Shown here: positions 26,321-35,297 of the stretch, one piece after another | How positions within the stretch are numbered: the first letter of the stretch is position 1 | How the letters are laid out: each line of letters starts with the position of its first letter | Assembly (NCBI GenBank): GCA_009773165.1 | Contig: WOUZ01000003.1 | Coordinates: 1-64,000 of the forward strand | Length of the DNA: 64,000 nt | DNA from: Bacteroidota bacterium | GTDB lineage: Bacteria > Bacteroidota > Bacteroidia > Bacteroidales > F082 | Direction: 5' to 3' | Translations under genes and position numbers: made by a program | Notes under the pieces: generated by a model | What the model saw: only the letters and a program-made list of their open reading frames with translations | Database searches by the model: none | Told to the model about the DNA's origin: nothing

Positions 26321-26698
26321 ATGAAAAAAGTTATTTCCACATCAAATGCACCCGGAGCAATAGGTCCTTACAGTCAGGCTATTGAAGCTAACGGAATGTT
26401 GTTTATCTCAGGACAGATTCCAATTGATCCTGCAACAGGCAAACTTGTTGAAGAGGATATTACAGTGCAAACCGAACAGGTCATGAAAAATATCAGAGCA
26501 ATTCTAGAGGCTGCTGGCTACACCTTTGATAATGTTGTCAAATCAACATGTTTGCTTAGCGATATGTCGAATTTTGCTGCCATGAATGCTGTTTATGGAA
26601 AATACTATCAAAACAGTCCTCCTGCACGTGCAGCCTTTGCAGTTAAAGGTTTGCCTCTCAATGCTTTAATAGAAATTGAAACGATTGCGGTGAAATAA
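26321..26698 (+). CDS. ridA: RidA-family reactive enamine/imine deaminase
   Basis: Cytosolic trimeric enzyme that hydrolyses 2-aminoacrylate and related reactive enamines, protecting PLP enzymes. The 125-residue length is standard. The start '[13 protein letters not shown]' and the signature '[20 protein letters not shown]' (about residues 103-122) are present; the arginine in 'PPARAAF' corresponds to the substrate-carboxylate-binding Arg. A strong terminator follows, so the gene is probably monocistronic. Confidence 0.95.
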   Translation: MKKVISTSNAPGAIGPYSQAIEANGMLFISGQIPIDPATGKLVEEDITVQTEQVMKNIRAILEAAGYTFDNVVKSTCLLSDMSNFAAMNAVYGKYYQNSPPARAAFAVKGLPLNALIEIETIAVK

Positions 26699-26738
26699 CA
26701 TCATCAAAATCTACAATTCTCGACTTTTTCTTCCCGGT

Positions 26739-26778
26739 AAAACTATCCTAAAAATCGCGTATTTTTTGGATAGTTTTT
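26739..26778 (+). terminator. Terminator after ridA
   Basis: AAAACTATCC (26739-26748) pairs perfectly with GGATAGTTTT (26768-26777). An inner AAAAAT/ATTTTT stem closes a five-base loop, separated from the outer stem by a one-base mismatch. The T-rich 3' arm gives it a rho-independent character. Confidence 0.75.
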
Positions 26779-26949
26779 CTTATTATTGACATAAGTTATT
26801 CTTTTTAAATGTGTTATGTAGTTTGCCTTAATTCAAATACATATCTGCTGCTTCGACTTTCATAAATAATGTCTGCATTACATATTTTAAGTTTAGGATT
26901 CGATTATCAGTAAAAAAGTGAAAGTTAACATCAATTAACAAAAACTTAG
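26779..26949. other. AT-rich spacer upstream of the RND efflux operon
   Basis: Together with the terminator and promoter region this makes a 352-base gene-free stretch between ridA and the second TolC gene. I see no open frame or RNA gene in it. Confidence 0.5.
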
Positions 26950-26977
26950 GAAACTTTTAAAACAAAAATAGTTTCCG
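26950..26977. repeat. Inverted repeat beside the RND operon promoter
   Basis: GGAAACT (26950-26956) and AGTTTCC (26971-26977) form a perfect 7-base inverted repeat with a 14-base AT-only-rich spacer. It sits just upstream of the -7 box at 26994, over the expected -33 region, where an operator for the operon's own TetR-family protein could lie. The regulatory role is inference. Confidence 0.35.
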
Positions 26978-26993
26978 TTTGTCATTATGAAAT

Positions 26994-27001
26994 AATTTTG
27001 C
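26994..27001 (+). promoter_or_regulatory. -7 box of the RND efflux operon
   Basis: TAATTTTG matches TAnnTTTG, 49 bases before the ATG at 27051. A TTTG at 26979 is too close to be the -33 element. Confidence 0.45.
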
Positions 27002-27050
27002 CCATTATTTCAAAACAGAGTTCTACAATCATTATTAATAACAATTCTAT

Positions 27051-28394
27051 ATGTTCAATTTTAAAAAGTTCTTGTTTTTATTTAGTTTCTATGTTTTGTC
27101 GCTACCCCTGTGGTCGCAGCAAGTCATCCAACTGAGCCTCGAACAGGCAAGGGCCTATGCACAGCAGCACAATTATGATTTACGTAATGCTTCGCTTGAT
27201 ATCGAGTCGGCTGAATACAAAGTAAAGGAAACGGTATCCAACGGTTTGCCTCAAGCGAGCGCGACTATTGGCTATAATGACAACATTGGGTTGCCAGTAC
27301 AACTCGTTCCCGGCGATTTTTTTGGTCAGCCCGGACAAGATATCGAAGTCCAGTTTGGAACAAGATATAGCGGAAGTCTTGGAGCAACAGTAAATCAATT
27401 GTTGTTTTCAGGAAGTTATCTTGTTGGTCTTCAGGCATCAAAGGCTTATTTGGAGCAAAGTAAGAAAAGTTTTGTTAAAACAAAAACCGAGGTAAACAAA
27501 TCGGTATCAGAGGCCTATTTTCTGGTTTTAGCATCTCAGGAAGGTATTTCAGTTATTGATTCAACGTTGAAAATCACGTCAAAGCTCGCCGAGCAAACCC
27601 GAATCATTGTTGAGAACGGCTTTGCAGAAGAAACAGAATACGATCAGCTTCATTTGCTTTTGGCTGATTTGGAAGTGAGTCGCACCAATATTCTTAGTCA
27701 GATCGAAAGCACAACAGCTATGCTAAAATATCAGTTGGGAATGAGCGATAAGGATCAGATTCAACTTACCGAGACTTTAGTCACACTAACTGAGAAACTT
27801 GCTGCAGAACAACTGCTTGCAAAACAGTTTAAACTCGATTCGAATATTGATTTCCAAATCCTTAAGAATCAACAGGATCTGGCCCTTTTGCAGGTAAAAC
27901 TAGAGCAAAGTGCTTTTTTACCAACAGTTTCAGCTTTTTTGAATTACCAAACACAAGCTCAACGAAATCAATGGGACTTCTTTAGTTCAAATGGAAAATG
28001 GTATAGCAGCTCGGTATGGGGTATAAGTATGCAAATTCCGATTTTGAGCAGCGGTGAACGAATGCATAAGGTGAAACAGGCCAAATTTCAGTTTGAGAAA
28101 ACAAAAGTTGCTGAAGAGATGGTTTCTACAAGTTTGTATCTTAAGCATAAAACAACAAAAGATGAGTTAACGAATGCTTTATCAACTTTTCAGAACACGC
28201 GATCAAATAAAGATCTTGCAGAAAAAATATTCAGGAGAACAGGTATAAAGTATACTGAAGGTTTGGCTGGCAGCCTCGACCTACTCAATACGCATAATCA
28301 ATACATTACTGCCGAATCACAATTTATCAATGCTGCACTCAACCTGCTGAATAAGAGTATAGCAATGGAAACATTACTCTCCGAAAGTGAATAA
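27051..28394 (+). CDS. TolC-family outer-membrane efflux protein (RND operon)
   Basis: Outer-membrane channel, 447 residues, first gene of the operon tolC-tetR-MFP-RND. The signal peptide ends 'LPLWSQ', and the mature protein begins 'QVIQLSLEQARAYAQQHN', the usual opening of the efflux repeat. Two repeats with long amphipathic helices follow; the second starts near 'FKLDSNIDFQILKNQQDLA'. Its end runs close to the tetR start (14 bases). It is distinct in sequence from the TolC at 2702, so the window encodes two separate export systems. Confidence 0.9.
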   Translation: MFNFKKFLFLFSFYVLSLPLWSQQVIQLSLEQARAYAQQHNYDLRNASLDIESAEYKVKETVSNGLPQASATIGYNDNIGLPVQLVPGDFFGQPGQDIEVQFGTRYSGSLGATVNQLLFSGSYLVGLQASKAYLEQSKKSFVKTKTEVNKSVSEAYFLVLASQEGISVIDSTLKITSKLAEQTRIIVENGFAEETEYDQLHLLLADLEVSRTNILSQIESTTAMLKYQLGMSDKDQIQLTETLVTLTEKLAAEQLLAKQFKLDSNIDFQILKNQQDLALLQVKLEQSAFLPTVSAFLNYQTQAQRNQWDFFSSNGKWYSSSVWGISMQIPILSSGERMHKVKQAKFQFEKTKVAEEMVSTSLYLKHKTTKDELTNALSTFQNTRSNKDLAEKIFRRTGIKYTEGLAGSLDLLNTHNQYITAESQFINAALNLLNKSIAMETLLSESE

Positions 28395-28407
28395 AAGTAC
28401 TAACGAA

Positions 28408-29028
28408 ATGGAATTAAAAACCAGCGAAATCATTCAAGAGGCAACGCAATTGTTTCAGCGCTATGGCATCAAAAGCATCAGCATGGAAGAATTAGCGCGA
28501 CAAATGGGGATATCGAAAAAGACGTTATACCAGCATTTTACTGATAAAACCGAGTTAGTTGATAAGGCTGTCGCACAGATGGTTGAAAAAAACACATGTA
28601 ATTTTAAGAACCTGTATAATGAGGGGTTAAACGCTCTTGAAGAAATGTTCAGGGTGTATAACATCGCTAACGAAATGATAAAAGAGCATAACCCTGGTTT
28701 TGAATTTGATTTAAAAAGGTTTTATCCATCAATATATAAGAAAGTGCGTGATTTACATCGGAGCAGTATGTATCAATCCACACTCAGTAATCTTGAGAAA
28801 GGTAAAAGTGATGGCTTCTATCGTATGAATTTCGATTCTCAAGTCATAGCCAAACTTCATGTTCTACGCATCGAAAACCTGATGCATACAGATATTATTC
28901 CTTCTGAGGAAATCCATTCGGACCACTTTTTTAAAGAGGTTTTTAAATATCATCTTTATGGAGTGATCTCCAAAAAAGGCCACGAATATATTAATCAACA
29001 TTATCCAGAATTTACAAGCAATGAATAA
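28408..29028 (+). CDS. TetR-family transcriptional regulator
   Basis: A 206-residue repressor-type protein. The ATG at 28408 is preferred to the GTG at 28387 that overlaps tolC. The N-terminal helix-turn-helix is typical: 'IIQEATQLFQRYGIKSIS', then 'ELARQMGISKKTLYQHFTDK' at about residues 27-46. The C-terminal helical domain is divergent, as expected for ligand sensing. Its place between the channel and adaptor genes suggests that it controls this operon and is itself cotranscribed. The inducer is unknown. Confidence 0.9.
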   Translation: MELKTSEIIQEATQLFQRYGIKSISMEELARQMGISKKTLYQHFTDKTELVDKAVAQMVEKNTCNFKNLYNEGLNALEEMFRVYNIANEMIKEHNPGFEFDLKRFYPSIYKKVRDLHRSSMYQSTLSNLEKGKSDGFYRMNFDSQVIAKLHVLRIENLMHTDIIPSEEIHSDHFFKEVFKYHLYGVISKKGHEYINQHYPEFTSNE

Positions 29029-29038
29029 TCTTTTAAAA

Positions 29039-30184
29039 ATGAAACACATAAACATCATCCTTTTCGCTCTTGCAGCGATAGTTATGGCTTCCTGCGGTGG
29101 TAGTGAAGCTTCGAACCAAGATCTCAATACGCAACTTGAGAGCTATAGAAAACAGCAAACAGAGTTAAACGCAAAAATTGAAGCCATACAAACTCAGCTT
29201 GCAGCATCTGATGCTAATGGTAACAATGTAAATCGTGTGCCTGTCGTGACTTCAGTTTTGGCTCCAACAACTTTTCATCATTATTTCGATGCAAGTGGCG
29301 CTATCATTGCTGTTCAGGAAGCAATGATTTCACCCGAAGTAAACGGTCAGATCAAAGAAGTGTATGTAAAAGAAGGCGACAGGGTGTCGAAAGGGCAGCT
29401 TTTGGTTAAACTCAATACAGAGATAACAGAGAAATCTATTCAGGAAATTAAAACTTCACTTGTTCTTGCAACTGATGTTTTTGAGCGTCAGGAACGTTTG
29501 TGGAAACAAAAAGTGGGTTCCGAAATGCAGTACCTCGAAGCTAGTAACAATAAGGCTAACCTCGAAAATCGCCTTGCAACCCTGCAGGCTCAGCTCGATC
29601 TTGCAACAATAAAAGCGCCATTTGACGGAGTGATTGAGAAAGTAAACCATAAAAAAGGCGAGCTTGCTGGCCCTGGCATAGCAATGATTCATATGGTAAA
29701 CTTGAATAAAATGTATGTGAAAGCCGATGTTTCTGAAAGGTATATCTCCAATGTGAAAAAGGGTGACACAGTTGTACTGACTCTGCCAACCTATCCTGAT
29801 TTTCGTAAAGAATTTACAATCAATAGAATAGGTAATGTAGTTAATAAAAACAACCGTACATTTGAAGTTGAGCTTTTAATTGACAATAGTGAGAACATGC
29901 TCAAACCAAATATGGTTGCTGTGATTAACATCAATGATTTTTCAGCTGCTAATAGCATAGTTGTTCCTTCAAAAGTTATCAGAGAAGATATGAAAGGAAA
30001 GTATTTATATATTGCTGACCAATCAAATGGTGAACCTGTTGCCCGTAAGCGCTATATTACTCCCGGACGTACTTATCTTGAAGAAACACTCATTGAGACA
30101 GGTTTAACTGCTGAAGAGGTAATTATTGTTGAAGGTTACAATCGTGTTAGCGATGGTGCTGTAGTTAAAATCATGAATAAATAA
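29039..30184 (+). CDS. RND-type membrane-fusion lipoprotein
   Basis: Periplasmic adaptor of the RND pump, 381 residues. The ATG at 29039 is chosen because it opens a lipoprotein signal with lipobox VMASC (about residues 16-20); an in-frame ATG at 29021 overlaps tetR. After a coiled segment rich in Gln ('LESYRKQQTELNAKIEAI') come the lipoyl halves ('PEVNGQIKEVYVKEGDRVSKGQ' region and 'IKAPFDGVIEKVNHKKGE') on either side of a short hairpin, then beta-barrel and membrane-proximal domains. It ends eight bases before the permease gene. Confidence 0.9.
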   Translation: MKHINIILFALAAIVMASCGGSEASNQDLNTQLESYRKQQTELNAKIEAIQTQLAASDANGNNVNRVPVVTSVLAPTTFHHYFDASGAIIAVQEAMISPEVNGQIKEVYVKEGDRVSKGQLLVKLNTEITEKSIQEIKTSLVLATDVFERQERLWKQKVGSEMQYLEASNNKANLENRLATLQAQLDLATIKAPFDGVIEKVNHKKGELAGPGIAMIHMVNLNKMYVKADVSERYISNVKKGDTVVLTLPTYPDFRKEFTINRIGNVVNKNNRTFEVELLIDNSENMLKPNMVAVININDFSAANSIVVPSKVIREDMKGKYLYIADQSNGEPVARKRYITPGRTYLEETLIETGLTAEEVIIVEGYNRVSDGAVVKIMNK

Positions 30185-30192
30185 TTCCGAAA

Positions 30193-33100
30193 ATGGAACA
30201 AATGAAAGATACACAGCCCGAATTGGAAATCAGGGATTTTTCCATGACAACCTGGGCGTTAAAAAATGCAAATACCGTATTTCTCACAATTCTGATTCTT
30301 GCTTTCTTTGGTTTTTACGCATACCGATCAATGCCAAAAGAGCTTTTTCCGGATATCGTGATTCCTACGGTAATGGTGCAAACGATCTATCCCGGTAACC
30401 CTCCTCTTGATGTAGAGAACCTCATCACCCGCGAGTTGGAAAAGGAAATTGAATCGGTTACTGGGATTAAAAAAATGACCTCACTTTCGAGTCAGGATGT
30501 TTCGAACATCTTTGTTGAGTTCAATACCAACGTGGATATTAAAGCAGCGTTACAGGATGTGAAAGATGCTGTAGATAAAGCTAAAAAGAACCTCCCAGAC
30601 AATTTATTGGATGATCCAATGATCACCGATATCGACTTCTCGGAGTTTCCTATTATCAACATCAACCTTTCGGGCGATTACAGCGTTAATGAGTTGAAGA
30701 CGTTTGCCGAGTTTCTTGAGGATGAAATTGAAACTTACACAGAGATTTCAAAAGTTGAGCTAACCGGTATCACCGAAAAGGAAGTGAAAGTGAATGTTGA
30801 TCAACATAAATTGGATGCTTTCAGACTGAGCTTTAATGACATAGATGGCGCTATCCGCAATGAAAACATGTCCATTTCCGGTGGTGAATTAAAATCGGGA
30901 AACACACGCCGCTCGGTACGTGTTGCCGGCGAGTTTAGTTCTGTTAAGGAAATTGAGGATATTATTGTAAAGCATGAAGATCAGCGAATTGTTTATTTAC
31001 GCGATGTTGCCGAAGTTATTTATGGTTTTGAAGAGCCAACTAGTTTTGCCCGTTTGGACGATCAACCTGTTGTTTCATTGCAGGTCATAAAAAAAGGGGG
31101 TGAAAACTTACTGGATGCTACGGATAAAATCTTTAAGTTGCTGGATAAATCCCGTGCCGAAAATACGTTGCCAAGTGATTTACGTATAACACTCACGAAT
31201 GACCAGTCGGAGCAAATCAAGCTCCAATTGACAAACCTTGAAAACAGTATTATTATGGGGGTTATATTCGTGGTGTTTATCCTTTTCTACTTCCTTGGCA
31301 CCCGAAACGCGTTATTTGTTGGTATATCAATTCCGCTATCCATGTTCATTTCATTCATGGTTATGGGTTTAATGGGTTTTCAGTTAAATATGATTGTCTT
31401 GTTCTCGCTTATTTTAGCATTAGGAATGCTCGTGGATAACTCTATTGTTGTTGTTGAAAATATCCATCGTTTTGTAGATAAAGGACATCCAGTAGGAGAG
31501 GCTGCCCGGTTGGCGGTGGGTGAAATTGCAATACCGATCATAACCTCAACTTTAACAACTCTTGCAGCTTTCTTCCCTTTGATTTTCTGGGAATCGATTA
31601 TGGGTGAATTTATGAAATATTTGCCCATCACTTTGATTATTACTTTAACTGCTTCACTTTTTACAGCTTTGGTGTTGGTCCCTGTTATATTAGTGGCCTT
31701 CTTTAAAAATGAAGATCCGAACGAACGCCCAAATGCAAAGAATACGCTGATTGTTGCTGGAATTATGATAGCCCTGGCGGCAATTGCATATTTTATCGGA
31801 AAAAATACAATAGGTAGCCTTCTTGTTTTATTTGCTTTAATAGGCCTTGCTAATTTGGCCTTCTTAAATCGTCAGGCCCGTTGGTTTCAAAATGTGTTTC
31901 TTGTTTGGTTGGAAAGGATGTACATACTTACCCTTAGTTTCGCTTTAAAAGGCAAGAATGCGCTTTGGGTTGTGTTTGGGACCTTTTTTCTTATGATTTT
32001 TTCAATTGCCTTTTATTTCGGAACTAAACCTACTGTTGAGTTTTTTCCTTCCGGAGATCCAAAATATGTGAATGTTTCGGCAGAACTTCCTTTAGGTACC
32101 GACATAAAAGCTACTGACTCTGTTACCAAAATCCTCGAAGCACATATAAATCGGGTTCTTGAACCATATAAACCTCTTGTGAAATCGGTACTTACCAATG
32201 TAGGAAAAGGTGCAGTTGGTGAAAATGATGGTTTTACAGGCAGGGGAGGAACTCCTAATAAGGGTCTCATCACTGTAACTTTTGTTGATTTTCAGGATAG
32301 AGGAGGTGTTAGTACTGTGGATATTATGAAGGAAATGTCTACTGCAATCATTGGTAATTATCCAGGCGCTGTGATTACAGTTGAAAAGCAAAACGAAGGT
32401 CCTCCTGTTGGAAAACCAATCAATATCGAGGTAAGTGGTCGTGACTTTGATAAACTTCTGGCAATTACTGATTCTGTTATTAATGAAATCAATAAGGCTT
32501 ATATCCCTGGTATCGAGGCGCTTCAAATTGACCTTGACCTTGGAAAACCTGAAATTAATGTTACTATAGATCGTGATAGAGCACGAAGATTCGGCCTTTC
32601 GACTGCTCAAATTGGAAGTACAATTCGTACAGCTTTGTTTGGTTCTGAAATTTCAAATTACAAAGTTGGGGAAGATGAGTATCCAATTCAGCTTCGCATG
32701 CAGGATGAATACAGGTATAATATTGCCTCGCTTATTAATCAAACTATCACTTTCAGAGATCAGGCCAGCGGAAAATTGGTTTCTGTTCCAATTTCGGCTG
32801 TGGCTGATGTTTCTTTAAGTTCAACTTATGGTTCGGTTTCCCGAATCGACAGAAACAGGGTCATAACCATTTATTCAAATGTATTGGAAGGCTATAATGC
32901 AACTGAGATTAACAACAAACTCAAGCCTGTTCTTGCTTCTATGGAGTTCCCTGACGGCTATCGATATTCATTTACCGGTGAACAAGAGGAACAGGAAGCT
33001 TCGATGGGCTTTCTTGTGAATGCCTTGTTGATAGCTGTGGCACTCATTGTTTTGATCCTTGTAGCTCAGTTTAACTCAGTTATTAAGCCTGTCATCATTA

Positions 33101-33624
33101 TGTCTACAGTTTTAATGAGTACCATCGGAGTTTTTGGAGGCTTGGCTACATTCCAAATGGATTTTGTGGTTATCATGACCGGGATTGGTATTGTTTCACT
33201 TGCCGGTGTTGTGGTAAATAACGGAATTGTATTGATTGACTATATCAGTTTATTGAAACTCAATCGTAAAATAAGCTTGGGAATTAATCCAAAAGATGAT
33301 TTACCCGAGAAAGAATCAATCGAATGTGTTGTTGAAGCAGGTAAAACACGTCTCAGGCCAGTGCTTCTAACGGCTATAACTACAGTATTAGGTCTTGTGC
33401 CTTTAGCTGTAGGTTTAAATATTGACTTCATTGGTTTGTTCGAAAACTTCGATCCTGATTTATACTTTGGTGGTGACAATGCCTTGTTCTGGGGACCTAT
33501 GTCATGGACAGTTATCTTTGGACTTTCCTTTGCTACTGTGCTAACATTGGTGGTTGTACCAGCTATGTATCACGTGCTTTATCTGGCGCGATACAGGTTC
33601 AAAAAACGATTTTCAAAAGCGTAG
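30193..33624 (+). CDS. RND-family efflux permease (AcrB/MdtB-like)
   Basis: Inner-membrane proton-driven pump, 1143 residues, somewhat longer than AcrB (1049). TM1 follows 'TTWALKNANTVFLTILILAFFGFYAY', and 'MPKELFPDIVIPTVMVQTIYPG' is the typical start of the first porter domain. TM4 carries the single acidic relay residue in 'ALGMLVDNSIVVVENI'. The second large periplasmic loop begins near 'PTVEFFPSGDP', and the last bundle has 'GIVSLAGVVVNNGIVLIDY' and 'RLRPVLLTAITTVLGL'. A hydrophobic insert near residues 515-560 ('NTLIVAGIMIALAAIAYFIG') adds membrane segments mid-protein and probably explains the extra length. Substrate unknown. A terminator follows. Confidence 0.92.
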   Translation: MEQMKDTQPELEIRDFSMTTWALKNANTVFLTILILAFFGFYAYRSMPKELFPDIVIPTVMVQTIYPGNPPLDVENLITRELEKEIESVTGIKKMTSLSSQDVSNIFVEFNTNVDIKAALQDVKDAVDKAKKNLPDNLLDDPMITDIDFSEFPIININLSGDYSVNELKTFAEFLEDEIETYTEISKVELTGITEKEVKVNVDQHKLDAFRLSFNDIDGAIRNENMSISGGELKSGNTRRSVRVAGEFSSVKEIEDIIVKHEDQRIVYLRDVAEVIYGFEEPTSFARLDDQPVVSLQVIKKGGENLLDATDKIFKLLDKSRAENTLPSDLRITLTNDQSEQIKLQLTNLENSIIMGVIFVVFILFYFLGTRNALFVGISIPLSMFISFMVMGLMGFQLNMIVLFSLILALGMLVDNSIVVVENIHRFVDKGHPVGEAARLAVGEIAIPIITSTLTTLAAFFPLIFWESIMGEFMKYLPITLIITLTASLFTALVLVPVILVAFFKNEDPNERPNAKNTLIVAGIMIALAAIAYFIGKNTIGSLLVLFALIGLANLAFLNRQARWFQNVFLVWLERMYILTLSFALKGKNALWVVFGTFFLMIFSIAFYFGTKPTVEFFPSGDPKYVNVSAELPLGTDIKATDSVTKILEAHINRVLEPYKPLVKSVLTNVGKGAVGENDGFTGRGGTPNKGLITVTFVDFQDRGGVSTVDIMKEMSTAIIGNYPGAVITVEKQNEGPPVGKPINIEVSGRDFDKLLAITDSVINEINKAYIPGIEALQIDLDLGKPEINVTIDRDRARRFGLSTAQIGSTIRTALFGSEISNYKVGEDEYPIQLRMQDEYRYNIASLINQTITFRDQASGKLVSVPISAVADVSLSSTYGSVSRIDRNRVITIYSNVLEGYNATEINNKLKPVLASMEFPDGYRYSFTGEQEEQEASMGFLVNALLIAVALIVLILVAQFNSVIKPVIIMSTVLMSTIGVFGGLATFQMDFVVIMTGIGIVSLAGVVVNNGIVLIDYISLLKLNRKISLGINPKDDLPEKESIECVVEAGKTRLRPVLLTAITTVLGLVPLAVGLNIDFIGLFENFDPDLYFGGDNALFWGPMSWTVIFGLSFATVLTLVVVPAMYHVLYLARYRFKKRFSKA

Positions 33625-33640
33625 AACCAAAAGCTATATT

Positions 33641-33677
33641 AAAGAGCTGAACCTTAAATGGTTTAGCTCTTTTTTTA
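33641..33677 (+). terminator. Terminator of the RND efflux operon
   Basis: AAAGAGCTGAACC (33641-33653) pairs with GGTTTAGCTCTTT (33660-33672) with one wobble pair and a six-base loop, continuing into seven T residues. Confidence 0.88.
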
Positions 33678-33691
33678 TTCAAGATCTGATT

Positions 33692-34306
33692 CTATTTATC
33701 AAGACGTTCAAAGCTGAAACCCCGGGCAATTCCCTCTTTTAGTGTAGCTTCAAGGGCGGGGAGCATATTTTTCACTGCTTTTCGGCTATCATGAAACACA
33801 ATGATTGCTCCATCGTTTAGATTTGACACAACATTATTAATGCATTGTTCCTGGCTTGTCTCAGCATCAAAGTCGTAGCTAAGAACCGACCACATTACAA
33901 TCTTGAATTCTTTTTTTAAGGCTTGAATCTGTGATGGTGTAATACGCCCATAAGGTGGTCTAAACCATTCTGAATCAATATATTGTTTTGTAGAAACAAC
34001 GTTTTCGTAATAGGTGTTCAATGAAGTTTTCCAGCCGTTGAGGTGGTTGTAGCTATGATTGCCAGTCAAATGTCCATGACTCAAAACTTGCTTATAGGTT
34101 TCAGGATACTTTCTTACATTGTCACCAACGCAGAAAAAAGTAGCATGCGCGCTGTAAGATTTAAGTAAATCTAAAACAACAGGCGTCACCTCAGGATTGG
34201 GTCCATCATCAAAAGTGAGGTATAATCGCTTATTTCCTTCAGGCATCTGCCAAAGCAGCGAAGGATAAAACATCCTCAAGAAAGCTGGTATCGTTGTAGG
34301 TTTCAT
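33692..34306 (-). CDS. Polysaccharide deacetylase (NodB-like)
   Basis: A 204-residue carbohydrate esterase 4 family protein. The ATG at 34306 lies directly after a -7 box, and the in-frame extension upstream crosses that promoter, so it is not used. NodB motifs are present: 'YLTFDDGPNPEV' (catalytic and metal Asp), 'HATFFCVGDN', 'HLTGNHSYNH' (metal His pair) and 'RPPYGRITPSQ'. The product would remove acetyl groups from GlcNAc-type polymer, peptidoglycan or a surface glycan. No signal peptide is evident, so its site of action is unclear. It is divergent from gpmA. Confidence 0.88.
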   Translation of the reverse strand: MKPTTIPAFLRMFYPSLLWQMPEGNKRLYLTFDDGPNPEVTPVVLDLLKSYSAHATFFCVGDNVRKYPETYKQVLSHGHLTGNHSYNHLNGWKTSLNTYYENVVSTKQYIDSEWFRPPYGRITPSQIQALKKEFKIVMWSVLSYDFDAETSQEQCINNVVSNLNDGAIIVFHDSRKAVKNMLPALEATLKEGIARGFSFERLDK

Positions 34307-34310
34307 GATA

Positions 34311-34318
34311 CAAAAATA
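34311..34318 (-). promoter_or_regulatory. -7 box next to the deacetylase ATG
   Basis: The minus strand reads TATTTTTG and ends four bases before the ATG at 34306. If used, the transcript would start at or within a few bases of the start codon. Confidence 0.5.
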
Positions 34319-34341
34319 CAATCGCAATGGAGGAAATGCAT

Positions 34342-34349
34342 TAAATTTG
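34342..34349 (+). promoter_or_regulatory. gpmA: -7 box for gpmA
   Basis: TAAATTTG matches TAnnTTTG, 64 bases before the gpmA ATG and divergent from the deacetylase promoter. Confidence 0.4.
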
Positions 34350-34413
34350 CAAAAAATATTAAGAAACAAAGGATAATTGGTTATCTCATTGATTAATAAT
34401 AAAATATCAGAAA

Positions 34414-35160
34414 ATGAAAAGATTGGTTTTAATTCGGCATGGTGAAAGTACTTGGAATAAACTAAATGTTTTTACTGGTTGGACTGATGTTCAACTTTCA
34501 GAAACCGGAGTTGAAGAAGCCCGCAAAGGGGGCAAACTATTGAAAGAACAAGGATTTGATTTTAAAATGGCTTACACCTCTTACCTTACACGTGCCATTA
34601 AAACATTATGGCTTGTTTTGGAAGAAATGGACCTGATGTATATCCCGGAAGTTAAATCATGGCGACTCAACGAGAAACATTATGGCGAGTTGCAAGGTCT
34701 CAATAAAGCGGAAACAGCTGCTAAATACGGTGATGAACAAGTACTGCTTTGGCGTCGCAGTTTTGACGTTCCTCCACAGCCTTTGACCGAAGATGATCAA
34801 CGGAACCCACGAATCGATAAACGTTATTCGGATGTTGATCCTGCTGATCTTCCTTTGACTGAATCACTTAAAGAAGTGATTGAACGCATGTTGCCATATT
34901 GGAATAGTGATATCAAACCTTCGTTGGAAGAACATGGTGAAATTTTGGTTGCAGCGCATGGAAACAGCCTGAGAGCGTTGGTGATGCACCTCAAAGGTAT
35001 GAGTGAGGAAGAAATTCTTGCCTTTAACATTCCAACAGCTGTTCCATATGTTTTTGAGTTTGATGATAACATGGAATTTGTTAAAGACTACTTCCTTGGA
35101 GACCCTGAGGAGATAAAAAAATTAATGGAAGCCGTTGCTAATCAAGGGAAAAAGAAATAA
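34414..35160 (+). CDS. gpmA: 2,3-bisphosphoglycerate-dependent phosphoglycerate mutase
   Basis: Glycolytic/gluconeogenic enzyme interconverting 3- and 2-phosphoglycerate through a phosphohistidine. The 248-residue length is standard. The phospho-acceptor histidine is in '[10 protein letters not shown]' (residues 6-15), and '[15 protein letters not shown]', '[15 protein letters not shown]' and '[15 protein letters not shown]' (second histidine) are all intact. The long C-terminal tail typical of the dPGM form is kept. A strong terminator follows 15 bases after the stop, so the gene is monocistronic. Confidence 0.96.
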   Translation: MKRLVLIRHGESTWNKLNVFTGWTDVQLSETGVEEARKGGKLLKEQGFDFKMAYTSYLTRAIKTLWLVLEEMDLMYIPEVKSWRLNEKHYGELQGLNKAETAAKYGDEQVLLWRRSFDVPPQPLTEDDQRNPRIDKRYSDVDPADLPLTESLKEVIERMLPYWNSDIKPSLEEHGEILVAAHGNSLRALVMHLKGMSEEEILAFNIPTAVPYVFEFDDNMEFVKDYFLGDPEEIKKLMEAVANQGKKK

Positions 35161-35175
35161 TTGACTTTTATTTTG

Positions 35176-35217
35176 GCGGATGCAGATCAACTTAAAAGAT
35201 GTGCATCCGCTTTTTTT
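35176..35217 (+). terminator. Terminator after gpmA
   Basis: GCGGATGCA (35176-35184) pairs perfectly with TGCATCCGC (35202-35210), followed by seven T residues. Confidence 0.92.
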
Positions 35218-35262
35218 ATGCTCAAAAATCAAGTCTATTACCCATTAAGCGGTGACATTTTA

Positions 35263-35270
35263 TATCTTTG
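35263..35270 (+). promoter_or_regulatory. -7 box for the metallophosphoesterase gene
   Basis: TATCTTTG matches TAnnTTTG, 27 bases before the ATG at 35298. Confidence 0.5.
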
Positions 35271-35297
35271 CCTTATTATCAATTGAAGGCCAACCTC

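Noticed and set aside
26789-26819. ACATAA/TTATGT inverted pair upstream of the RND operon
   Set aside because: Six-base AT-rich arms with a 19-base spacer are expected by chance in such DNA.
32092-32610. 172-residue open frame antisense to the RND permease
   Set aside because: It lies wholly within a well-supported gene, has no family features, and its composition is what the complementary strand of a membrane-protein gene produces.
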